Notes under the pieces: generated by a model
What the model was told of the DNA's origin: nothing
Database searches by the model: none
Seen by the model: only the letters and a program-made list of their open reading frames with translations
Made by a program: the position numbers and the translations under genes
Part shown: positions 57,728-64,000 of the stretch, piece after piece
Numbering within the stretch: the stretch's first letter is position 1
Layout: each line of letters begins with the position of its first letter
Assembly: GCF_001425905.1 (NCBI RefSeq)
Contig: NZ_LMDY01000001.1
Coordinates: 502,890-566,889, forward strand
Source: Methylibium sp. Root1272
GTDB lineage: Bacteria; Pseudomonadota; Gammaproteobacteria; Burkholderiales; Burkholderiaceae_C
DNA: 64,000 bases
Direction of reading: 5' to 3'

Positions 57728-58909
57728 ATGACCACCGACATCGTGATCGTCAGCGCCGCCCGCACCGCCGTGGGCAAGTTCGGCGGCACGCTCGCCAAGA
57801 CCCCGGCGCCGGAACTCGGCGCTGCCGTGATCCAGGCCCTGCTGGCGCGCAGCGGCCTGTCCGGCGAGCAGATCAGCGAAGTGATCCTCGGTCAGGTGCT
57901 CACCGCGGGCAGCGGCCAGAACCCGGCGCGCCAGTCGGTCATCAAGGCCGGACTGCCGCACGGCGTGCCGGCCATGACCATCAACAAGGTCTGCGGGTCC
58001 GGTCTGAAGGCCGTGATGCTGGCGGCTCAGTCGATCCGCGACGGCGATGCCGAGATCGTGATCGCCGGCGGCCAGGAGAGCATGAGCCTCGCGCCGCATG
58101 TGCTGCCGGGCTCGCGCGACGGCCAGCGCATGGGCGACTGGAAGCTCGTCGACACGATGATCGTCGACGGCCTGTGGGACGTCTACAACCAGTACCACAT
58201 GGGCATCACCGCCGAGAACGTGGCCAAGAAGTACGGCATCACGCGCGAGCAGCAGGACGCGCTGGCGCTGGCCTCGCAGCAGAAGGCCGCCGCAGCCCAG
58301 GATGCCGGCAAGTTCAAGGACGAAATCGTGCCCTTCAGCATCGCCCAGAAGAAGGGCGACCCGATCGTCTTCGCGGCCGACGAGTTCATCAACCGCAAGA
58401 CCAACGCCGAAGTGCTGGCCGGCCTGCGTCCGGCCTTCGACAAGGCGGGTGGCGTGACCGCCGGCAACGCCTCCGGTCTGAACGACGGTGCGGCCGCGGT
58501 GCTGGTCATGAGCGCGAAGAAGGCCGATCAGCTGGGCCTGAAGCCGTTGGCGCGCATCGCGTCCTACGCGAGCGCCGGCCTCGACCCGTCGCTGATGGGC
58601 ATGGGCCCGGTGCCTGCCAGCAAGCGCGCGCTGGAGCGGGCGGGCTGGAAGCCGGCCGACCTGGACCTGCTGGAGATCAACGAAGCCTTCGCCGCCCAGG
58701 CCTGCGCGGTCAACAACGAGATGGGCTGGGACACCAGCAAGGTCAACGTCAATGGCGGCGCCATCGCCATCGGTCACCCGATCGGCGCATCGGGCTGCCG
58801 CGTGCTGGTGACGCTGCTGCACGAGATGCAGCGCCGCGGCAGCAAGCGCGGCATTGCGTCGCTGTGCATCGGCGGAGGCATGGGTGTTGCATTGACGGTG
58901 GAGCGCTGA
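57728..58909 (+). CDS. phaA: Acetyl-CoA C-acetyltransferase (beta-ketothiolase)
   Basis: PhaA condenses two acetyl-CoA to acetoacetyl-CoA, the first step of PHB synthesis. The 393-residue protein has the acylated cysteine Cys89 in [14 protein letters not shown], the [11 protein letters not shown] loop, [13 protein letters not shown], His in [15 protein letters not shown] and the second Cys in [18 protein letters not shown] lies nine bases before ATG 57728. It is 74 bp after phaC and followed by phaB after 113 bp. Confidence 0.97.
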   Translation: MTTDIVIVSAARTAVGKFGGTLAKTPAPELGAAVIQALLARSGLSGEQISEVILGQVLTAGSGQNPARQSVIKAGLPHGVPAMTINKVCGSGLKAVMLAAQSIRDGDAEIVIAGGQESMSLAPHVLPGSRDGQRMGDWKLVDTMIVDGLWDVYNQYHMGITAENVAKKYGITREQQDALALASQQKAAAAQDAGKFKDEIVPFSIAQKKGDPIVFAADEFINRKTNAEVLAGLRPAFDKAGGVTAGNASGLNDGAAAVLVMSAKKADQLGLKPLARIASYASAGLDPSLMGMGPVPASKRALERAGWKPADLDLLEINEAFAAQACAVNNEMGWDTSKVNVNGGAIAIGHPIGASGCRVLVTLLHEMQRRGSKRGIASLCIGGGMGVALTVER

Positions 58910-59022
58910 GGAGCAACGGCGCATCCATTAAGGGTGAGCCCGGATCGGGCGAATACCCTTGACCCACCGGTACCGGCACGCGACGCTAGAGCGGCCATGA
59001 CAAACCACAGAGGAGCAGAACA

Positions 59023-59760
59023 ATGAGCAAGAAGGTCGCATACGTCACGGGAGGCATGGGCGGCATCGGTACCGCGATCTGCCAGCGTCTGCACAAGGAC
59101 GGCTTCACCGTCGTGGCCGGCTGCGGCCCGAGCCGCAATTTCAAGAAGTGGCTCGACGAGCAGGCCGTGCTCGGCTACAGCTTCCACGCATCGGTGGGCA
59201 ATGTGGCCGAATGGGAGTCGACTGTCGAGGCTTTCAAGGAAGTCAAGGCCCAGCACGGTGCGGTCAGCGTGCTGGTGAACAATGCCGGCATCACGCGAGA
59301 TGGCATGTTCCGCAAGATGACCCGCGACGACTGGACCGCGGTGATCAGCACCAACCTCGACAGCCTGTTCAACGTGACCAAGCAGGTGATCGACGAGATG
59401 ACCGATGCCGGCTGGGGCCGCATCATCAACATCAGCTCGGTCAACGGCGAGAAGGGCCAGTTCGGCCAGACCAACTACTCGGCGGCCAAGGCCGGCATGC
59501 ACGGCTTCACGATGGCGCTGGCGCAGGAAGTGGCCAGCAAGGGCGTGACGGTCAACACCGTGAGCCCGGGCTACATCGGCACCGAGATGGTCCGCGCGAT
59601 CCGCCAGGATGTGCTCGACAAGATCGTGGCCACCATCCCGGTCAAGCGGCTCGGTACGCCCGAGGACATCGCCTCGATGGTGTCCTGGGTAGCCTCCGAC
59701 GAGTCCGGCTTCGCCACCGGTGCCGACTTCTCTGTGAACGGCGGCCTGCACATGGGCTGA
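59023..59760 (+). CDS. phaB: Acetoacetyl-CoA reductase
   Basis: PhaB reduces acetoacetyl-CoA to (R)-3-hydroxybutyryl-CoA with NADPH. The 245-residue short-chain dehydrogenase has VTGGMGGIGTAICQRL for cofactor binding and VNNAGITRDGMFRKM. The catalytic Ser is in IINISSVNGEKGQFGQ with Tyr/Lys in NYSAAKAGMHGFT. The N-terminal and GPSRNFKKWLDE segments are typical of PhaB rather than FabG. GAGGAG precedes the ATG. A hairpin without U-tract follows the stop, ending the PHA cluster. Confidence 0.97.
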   Translation: MSKKVAYVTGGMGGIGTAICQRLHKDGFTVVAGCGPSRNFKKWLDEQAVLGYSFHASVGNVAEWESTVEAFKEVKAQHGAVSVLVNNAGITRDGMFRKMTRDDWTAVISTNLDSLFNVTKQVIDEMTDAGWGRIINISSVNGEKGQFGQTNYSAAKAGMHGFTMALAQEVASKGVTVNTVSPGYIGTEMVRAIRQDVLDKIVATIPVKRLGTPEDIASMVSWVASDESGFATGADFSVNGGLHMG

Positions 59761-59767
59761 TGAGAAG

Positions 59768-59792
59768 CGAGCCGGGTGGACCACCCGGCTCG
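59768..59792 (+). other. Hairpin after phaB
   Basis: A 10-bp perfect inverted repeat (CGAGCCGGGT at 59768-59777, ACCCGGCTCG at 59783-59792) with a 5-base loop starts 7 bases after the phaB stop. It has no T-tract and may protect the 3' end or terminate weakly. It also precedes the end of the minus-strand gene at 59816. Confidence 0.5.
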
Positions 59793-59815
59793 TGATCGGC
59801 CGGATCTCTGGAAAC

Positions 59816-60145
59816 TCAGATCCGCCGCTCTTCGAGTGCCGCCAGGCTCTCGAGCGCCGCACACACCTCGGCGAACGATCCGCCGATCGCGGCACGCCGC
59901 TGGTCCTCGGGGTCCAGCGTCATCCAGAACCGTCTCGCGGCACGCCGTGCGCCATCGATGCCCACGGCGCGCGGTAGCGCGGCCCTGAAGGGCGTGACCG
60001 GCCGCGATCGCGGCACGGCGGCGCCGACGGGCCGGGTTCGGAAGGCTGGCTGCCTGAATACGAGTGCAGGGACTGCGGCGGGCGCAGGCGCCTGGAAGGC
60101 GGTCTGCCACCAGCGGCGCAAGGGGTTCCACAAGACCGTGACCAT
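59816..60145 (-). CDS. Unknown basic protein next to PHA genes
   Basis: The 109-residue protein has a very basic, Pro/Ala/Arg-rich first half and a helical acidic end (ARRFWMTLDPEDQRRAAIGGSFAEVCAALESL). It starts at ATG 60145 with GGAGA eight bases upstream and opens MVTVLWNPLRRWWQ. No family is recognised, and no signal peptide or clear membrane helix is present. It lies antisense-oriented between phaB and lexA, where many Burkholderiales carry the PHA regulator phaR. It is not phaR. Confidence 0.6.
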   Translation of the reverse strand: MVTVLWNPLRRWWQTAFQAPAPAAVPALVFRQPAFRTRPVGAAVPRSRPVTPFRAALPRAVGIDGARRAARRFWMTLDPEDQRRAAIGGSFAEVCAALESLAALEERRI

Positions 60146-60268
60146 GGTGAATCTCCAATCGGAAGTTCAGCAGGATTGATGGCGATCGGTCCGGTCCGCG
60201 GGATAACACGCCGTGCGGCGCGCATGCCCACCACCCGCGGGGACCAGGAATTCAGGGGCCGGTCGGCC

Positions 60269-60946
60269 TCACATGAGCAGGGTGTTGCGGATGAGCCCGA
60301 CGGCCAGGCCCTCGATCTCGAACTCACCGCTCTCCGGCGTGACGACGATGGGCTCGAAATCCGGGTTCTCGGGCAGCAGTTCGATCGTGCCGCGCACGCG
60401 CCGGAAGCGCTTGACCGTCACTTCATCACCCAGCCGAGCCACGACGATCTGCCCGTTCTTCGCTTCCCGGGCCTTCTGCACCGCGAGCAGGTCGCCGTCG
60501 AGGATGCCGGCATCGCGCATGCTCATGCCCCGCACCTTGAGCAGGTAGTCGGGCCGGCGCGGGAACATGCTGGCCTCGACCGCATAGGTCTGGTCGATGT
60601 GCTCCTGCGCCAGGATGGGACTGCCCGCGGCCACGCGCCCGACCAGCGGCAGCATCAGTTGCGACAGGCTGGGCAGCGGCAGCGAGAACTGCTTGTTGCG
60701 CAACTGGTTCAGCGAACGCAATGTGTCAGACTGGAGACGGATGCCCCGCGAGGTGCCACCCACCAGTTCGATGACGCCCTTGCGCGCCAGGGCCTGCAGG
60801 TGCTCCTCGGCCGCGTTGGCGGAGCGGAAACCGAGTTCGGCGGCGATCTCGGCGCGCGTGGGCGGTGATCCGGTGCGCTCGATCGAGGTCTGCACCAGAT
60901 CGAGGATCTGCTGCTGCCTGGCGGTGAGCTTGGGGGCGTCGTCCAT
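60269..60946 (-). CDS. lexA: LexA repressor (SOS regulator)
   Basis: LexA represses SOS genes and cleaves itself when RecA filaments form. The 225-residue protein has an N-terminal winged helix (1-72) with [21 protein letters not shown]. The cleavage site Ala107-Gly108 is in GRVAAGSP, and the catalytic dyad is Ser142 (GMSMRDAG) and Lys179 (VTVKRFRR). The spacings 107-142-179 equal those of E. coli (84-119-156). The linker (73-98) is about 23 residues longer than in E. coli. AGGAG precedes ATG 60946, and two LexA boxes lie 50-84 bp upstream, implying autoregulation. Confidence 0.97.
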   Translation of the reverse strand: MDDAPKLTARQQQILDLVQTSIERTGSPPTRAEIAAELGFRSANAAEEHLQALARKGVIELVGGTSRGIRLQSDTLRSLNQLRNKQFSLPLPSLSQLMLPLVGRVAAGSPILAQEHIDQTYAVEASMFPRRPDYLLKVRGMSMRDAGILDGDLLAVQKAREAKNGQIVVARLGDEVTVKRFRRVRGTIELLPENPDFEPIVVTPESGEFEIEGLAVGLIRNTLLM

Positions 60947-60995
60947 GCGGGTGCTCCTGCGGTGTCGGGAGCCGGGCTGTCACCAGACCGGCGCA

Positions 60996-61011
60996 CTGAA
61001 TTTTTATCCAG
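60996..61011. promoter_or_regulatory. LexA box 1
   Basis: CTGAATTTTTATCCAG matches the proteobacterial SOS box (CTGT-N8-ACAG) except for one base in each half. It lies 50 bp upstream of lexA and is nearly identical to box 2, which starts 19 bp away, so two repressor dimers could bind side by side. Confidence 0.75.
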
Positions 61012-61014
61012 TGA

Positions 61015-61030
61015 CTGTATTTTTATCCAG
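61015..61030. promoter_or_regulatory. LexA box 2
   Basis: CTGTATTTTTATCCAG fits CTGT-N8-MCAG and is the stronger of the two boxes. It ends only 11 bp before the start codon of the divergent asparaginase gene, so LexA bound here would also cover the promoter or start region of that gene. Confidence 0.85.
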
Positions 61031-61041
61031 CTTTCCAGAAA

Positions 61042-61989
61042 ATGCAAAGCCCTGAACCCCAAACCGTGGCGCGCATCGTGATCCTGGCCACCGGCGGCAC
61101 CATCGCCGGCACCGCGGCCACAGCGACCGACAGCCTCGGCTACTCCGCAGCGCAACTGGGCATCGCGCAGCTGCTGGCCGCCGTGCCGGCCTTGGCCGGC
61201 CAGCCGATCGAAGCGGAGCAGGTGGCCCAGATCGACAGCAAGGACATGGGCATGGAGGTGTGGCGGTCGCTGACCCGCCGCGTCGCGCATCATCTTGCGC
61301 GTCCCGAGGTGAGTGGTGTCGTGGTCACCCACGGCACGGACACGCTGGAGGAAACCGCCTACCTGCTGCAGCGCGTGCTGGCACCGTCCAAGCCGGTGGT
61401 ACTGACCGGCGCCATGCGGCCGGCCACCGCCGTACAGGCCGACGGCCCGCAGAACCTGCTCGATGCGGTCGCTCTGGCGCGCGAGCCGGGCGCGGCAGGC
61501 GTCTGCGTCGTGTTCGCCGGCTCGGTGTTCGGAGCCTTCGACGTACGCAAGCGCCACACGCATCGGCTCGACGCATTCGGCGCTGGCGATGATGGAGCCA
61601 TCGCCCTGATCGAAGGGGGTGGCGTGCGGCGCCTGCGCGATTGGCCGGCGGGCCTGCCGCTCGGCATCGAGGTCCTCGAGCGACCCGAGCCATGGGTGGA
61701 GATCGTCATCAGCCACGCCGGCGCATCGGGCGCGGTGGTCGAGGCTTTGCGTGCGCAGCGAGTCGATGGTCTCGTCGTGGCAGGCACCGGCAACGGCAGC
61801 CTGCACCATGCGCTGGAAGCGGCGCTGCGGACCGCTCAGGCGGCGGGGATCCCGGTGCAGCGCTGCACGCGCGTGGCCGACGGCGCCGTGCTGCCGACCG
61901 GCCACGACGCCTTGCCGATCAGCGATGCCCGGACACCTGCCCAGGCCCGCATCGAACTGATGCTGACGCTGATGGCGCGCGGCGCCTGA
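61042..61989 (+). CDS. L-asparaginase, cytoplasmic type
   Basis: The 315-residue asparaginase has no signal peptide, so unlike the enzyme at 15582 it should be cytoplasmic. Catalytic elements are [14 protein letters not shown] (first Thr) and [17 protein letters not shown] (second Thr/Asp). GAMRPATAVQADGPQNLLDA and VAGTGNGSLHHALEAAL are also family motifs. The ATG is 11 bp from LexA box 2, and no Shine-Dalgarno sequence is visible. Translation may therefore be leaderless, or start at a nearby GTG. It resembles the periplasmic paralogue in its motifs, but overall they diverge. Confidence 0.9.
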   Translation: MQSPEPQTVARIVILATGGTIAGTAATATDSLGYSAAQLGIAQLLAAVPALAGQPIEAEQVAQIDSKDMGMEVWRSLTRRVAHHLARPEVSGVVVTHGTDTLEETAYLLQRVLAPSKPVVLTGAMRPATAVQADGPQNLLDAVALAREPGAAGVCVVFAGSVFGAFDVRKRHTHRLDAFGAGDDGAIALIEGGGVRRLRDWPAGLPLGIEVLERPEPWVEIVISHAGASGAVVEALRAQRVDGLVVAGTGNGSLHHALEAALRTAQAAGIPVQRCTRVADGAVLPTGHDALPISDARTPAQARIELMLTLMARGA

Positions 61990-62001
61990 TGCCTGTACGG
62001 C

Positions 62002-62958
62002 TCAGCGCGCCGGCTTGATGACCCCGCGCGCGCGAATGCGCCGCGGCGGCGCGCTGTCCTTCCGCGACAGCGCGCTGGGCTCCTCCACGGCGCTTTCCGA
62101 CACCGATTCGGCCGCCGCGTGCGGTACCTGTCCCACACCGCTGTAGCGCGGTGGCCAGTCCAGCAAGCGCGAGCGCCGCAACAAGGCGACGCCCGCGCCG
62201 ACGGCGTAGCTGCGCTCGAACACGTGCGTGACGAGCTGGCGCTTCACGCGCTCGGTGATCACCAGCGTGGAGCAGCGCGTGCCGTAGCGGCCGTCCGGCG
62301 TGCGGATGAAGGCGGCGGAGAGTTGCGTCTCCAGTTCGCGAGGAATGCCGGTCGATGGCAGCTCGGCGTCGGCCGCGACGCTGCGATCCGCCAGCGCTTC
62401 GAACAGTCGCCCGGCGAGCCCGTCGACCGGCTCGTCCGCCGCCGTTTCGGCGAGGGCGCCTTTCACGCGCACCTTCAGGTGCTCGACCTTGGGCCACGGA
62501 GTGTCGAGCGCCGCATTCGACAGCCCGTAGAGCCCGCGCTCGATGCGGCGGGGCAGCGCCGTCGAACTGCTGGCCCAGAAGCACTCGCCACGTGCGAAAT
62601 CGGCTGCGACGAGGTTGAATCCGTTGTAGCCCGACACGGCCACCTGGGTCCAGAAGCGGTCGAGCGGCTGCTCGCCATGCAACCAGTGCGGCACCAGGCC
62701 GCCGCGCGAGGGGGCCTGGGCGTCCTGCTTGCCCGGCGCCCTGACATTCGTCACCAGCGCCATGCGACCGGCGGCGGTCAGGCCCAGCCAGGTGCCGCCG
62801 GCCTGCAGGTCGCGTCCTCCCAGGATGTCAGGGCCGCCGCCCTGGGGCGTCCACCAGGCGAGGCGCGCCGTCGGTCGATCGAAGAACTCGTCGCGGTTGG
62901 ACGCGAGCACCAGCGGGAAGCGCCGGTCCTGGTCGAGCGCCAGTGCTACGAGGCACAT
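62002..62958 (-). CDS. NRDE (TANGO2-like) family protein
   Basis: The 318-residue protein starts MCLVALALD, with Cys2 exposed after Met removal as in NRDE-family proteins. It contains the family name motif in LVLASNRDEFFDRPT. DILGGRDLQAGGTWLGLTAAGRMALVTNVRAP and YNGFNLVAAD follow, and TRCSTLVI lies near the end of the domain. The last 35 residues are a basic low-complexity tail. In eukaryotes the homologue TANGO2 is linked to Golgi and haem or lipid metabolism, while the bacterial role is unclear. Its start overlaps the stop of the DUF4936 gene by 13 bp. Confidence 0.88.
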   Translation of the reverse strand: MCLVALALDQDRRFPLVLASNRDEFFDRPTARLAWWTPQGGGPDILGGRDLQAGGTWLGLTAAGRMALVTNVRAPGKQDAQAPSRGGLVPHWLHGEQPLDRFWTQVAVSGYNGFNLVAADFARGECFWASSSTALPRRIERGLYGLSNAALDTPWPKVEHLKVRVKGALAETAADEPVDGLAGRLFEALADRSVAADAELPSTGIPRELETQLSAAFIRTPDGRYGTRCSTLVITERVKRQLVTHVFERSYAVGAGVALLRRSRLLDWPPRYSGVGQVPHAAAESVSESAVEEPSALSRKDSAPPRRIRARGVIKPAR

Positions 62959-63263
62959 GCGACGAAATGCTCGACGTGGCGCGGGCCGACCAGCCACTGT
63001 GCGAGCCCCTGAGCGGCTCGTTCGACATCGGCCGCCAGTGCGGCCGGAGCGGCCTGTGGCGGCAGGTCGTAGGTCTCCATCCAGGTGTGCAGGCCCTCCT
63101 GCGCGTCAGGCCGGCGCAGCAGGCGCACGGCCAGTCCTGCATGGGCCGCCTGAAGGGCGGTCTGCATCGCCGTGGCCGCCGCCATCAGTTCGCTGGCGTG
63201 CACGTCGCGAACACGGTAGTAGATGAACAGCGCCTGCCGCCCCACCGGTGAGACCGCCTGCAT
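62946..63263 (-). CDS. DUF4936-family protein
   Basis: The 105-residue protein is small, alpha/beta in character, with RQALFIYYRVRDVHASELMAAATAMQTAL and LHTWMETYDLP as recognisable parts. I assign it to DUF4936, a small family seen in Burkholderiales next to ygfZ. It has no known function. ATG 63263 is seven bp after the ygfZ stop, and the frame open to 63335 is a shadow of ygfZ. It overlaps the NRDE gene by 13 bp, so ygfZ-DUF4936-NRDE form one operon. Confidence 0.75.
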   Translation of the reverse strand: MQAVSPVGRQALFIYYRVRDVHASELMAAATAMQTALQAAHAGLAVRLLRRPDAQEGLHTWMETYDLPPQAAPAALAADVERAAQGLAQWLVGPRHVEHFVACAS

Positions 63264-63270
63264 GGCCGAT

Positions 63271-64000
63271 TCAGGCCGCGTTCTCGCGCGGCACCACATA
63301 GGGCAGCGCCAGCGGCTGCAGCCTGGCGCCGCCACTGCTGCCGAGGTGCAGGCTGCCGTCGTCGAGCGCCACCAGCTTCAACTCGACCAGCGCATCCCAC
63401 CCGCCGCCGGGGGCCGGTGCCGCCAGCGCAATCAGGCCGCTGGGCTGAGCAGCGTCGCCGCTCCAGAAGACTTCCTGGCCTGGCAGGGCCGCATCGTCGC
63501 CATGAACGAGCGCGGCGCGGCGCTTGATCGTGCCGCGGTACTGGCTGCGCGCGACGATTTCCTGGCCGGGGTAGCAGCCCTTCTGGAAGTTCACGCCGCC
63601 CACCAGTTCATAGTTCAGCATCTGCGGCACGAAAGCGTCGACGGTGTTCGCCACGATGGGCGCGACGCCGCTGTGCACCTCGAGCCAGTCCCAGCGGTCC
63701 AAGGCGAGCGAGGGCAGGGCATCCACCACTGCGTCGGCGTCCGCCGCGGGGCCGGCCCACAGCCAGCGGGCTTGTCCGGCACCGTCGGGCAGACGCACCA
63801 CCAGCGCAGCACCCACCTCATGACGCGACCAGATCGCGCCGGTCGCCGCCGCAGGCAGCATCTGCGTCAGCCAGGCCGCTGCGCCTGGGCCGGTGAGTCC
63901 CAGCAGCGCGGCGTCGTCGCCGCCCTCGCTCAGCTGCGCCTTGGCTCGCAGCACGAACATGCGCAGGCGCTTGAGCGTGGCCGGCAGCACATCGCTGCGG
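63271..64000 (-). CDS. ygfZ: YgfZ/GcvT folate-binding protein (5' end outside the window)
   Basis: YgfZ helps synthesise or repair certain Fe-S clusters (for example in MiaB) with bound folate. The visible 243 codons are the C-terminal three quarters. The signature motif GVNFQKGCYPGQEIVARSQYRGTIKRR with the conserved Cys is present, along with ATLKRLRMFVLRAKAQL. The coding frame runs without a stop to the window edge and reads through SDVLPATLKRL there. Family members have about 60-90 further residues before this point, so the start lies beyond 64000. It heads the operon with the DUF4936 and NRDE genes. Confidence 0.92.
   Translation of the reverse strand, partial: RSDVLPATLKRLRMFVLRAKAQLSEGGDDAALLGLTGPGAAAWLTQMLPAAATGAIWSRHEVGAALVVRLPDGAGQARWLWAGPAADADAVVDALPSLALDRWDWLEVHSGVAPIVANTVDAFVPQMLNYELVGGVNFQKGCYPGQEIVARSQYRGTIKRRAALVHGDDAALPGQEVFWSGDAAQPSGLIALAAPAPGGGWDALVELKLVALDDGSLHLGSSGGARLQPLALPYVVPRENAA

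Overview
The window is GC-rich chromosomal DNA from a beta-proteobacterium of the order Burkholderiales, most likely the Leptothrix/Rubrivivax/Methylibium/Piscinibacter side of the order. The evidence is the gene content and order (rimP-nusA-infB-rbfA-truB, thrS-infC-rpmI-rplT-pheS-pheT-ihfA-merR-tRNA-Pro, phaC-phaA-phaB, lexA next to an asparaginase, an mxaRSACKL-type cluster) and the protein sequences themselves. No phage, plasmid, transposase, integrase, rRNA operon or CRISPR array was seen.

Layout. 1-8260: translation and transcription operon (rimP, nusA, infB, rbfA, truB, typA). 8277-16673: mixed genes, comprising two EamA-type transporters, a small unknown, a Wzi-like outer-membrane protein, a lower-GC methyltransferase, a tRNA-dihydrouridine synthase, galE, and a secreted asparaginase behind a good sigma-54 promoter. 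16723-17730: HDOD signalling protein. 17819-34565: about 17 kb of minus-strand genes for polyamine uptake and breakdown (porin-like protein, PotFGHI-type ABC importer, gamma-glutamylation route, direct transamination route, GABA transaminase). An Lrp/AsnC regulator is transcribed divergently at its head (34724). 35322-40844: six overlapping plus-strand genes matching mxaR-S-A-C-K-L, the accessory genes of methanol dehydrogenase, but with no dehydrogenase structural gene present. 40762-41697: agmatinase-family ureohydrolase, a source of putrescine. 41995-43311: isocitrate lyase. 43334-51264: the thrS to pheT translation operon, with a threonine-rich leader peptide and terminator in front of thrS, then ihfA and a MerR regulator. 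51326-52866: shared terminator, tRNA-Pro, lapG, and a deletion scar joining the first 40 codons of lapD to the first 40 codons of a LapB-type secretion ATPase. 52867-55845: Nudix hydrolase, acylpyruvase/isomerase pair, PgeF, small membrane protein. 55971-59760: polyhydroxyalkanoate synthesis. 60269-61989: lexA and a cytoplasmic asparaginase, divergent around two tandem LexA boxes. 61990-64000: NRDE protein, DUF4936 protein, and ygfZ running off the end.

The central region reads as a nitrogen and carbon scavenging block. Agmatine and putrescine are imported and converted by two parallel routes to GABA and succinate semialdehyde, two asparaginases release ammonia, and isocitrate lyase supports growth on C2 units. 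The most notable observations are the thrS attenuator, the mxaRSACKL cluster without its dehydrogenase, and the lapD/lapB scar. All assignments are by eye from sequence; no database search was run.
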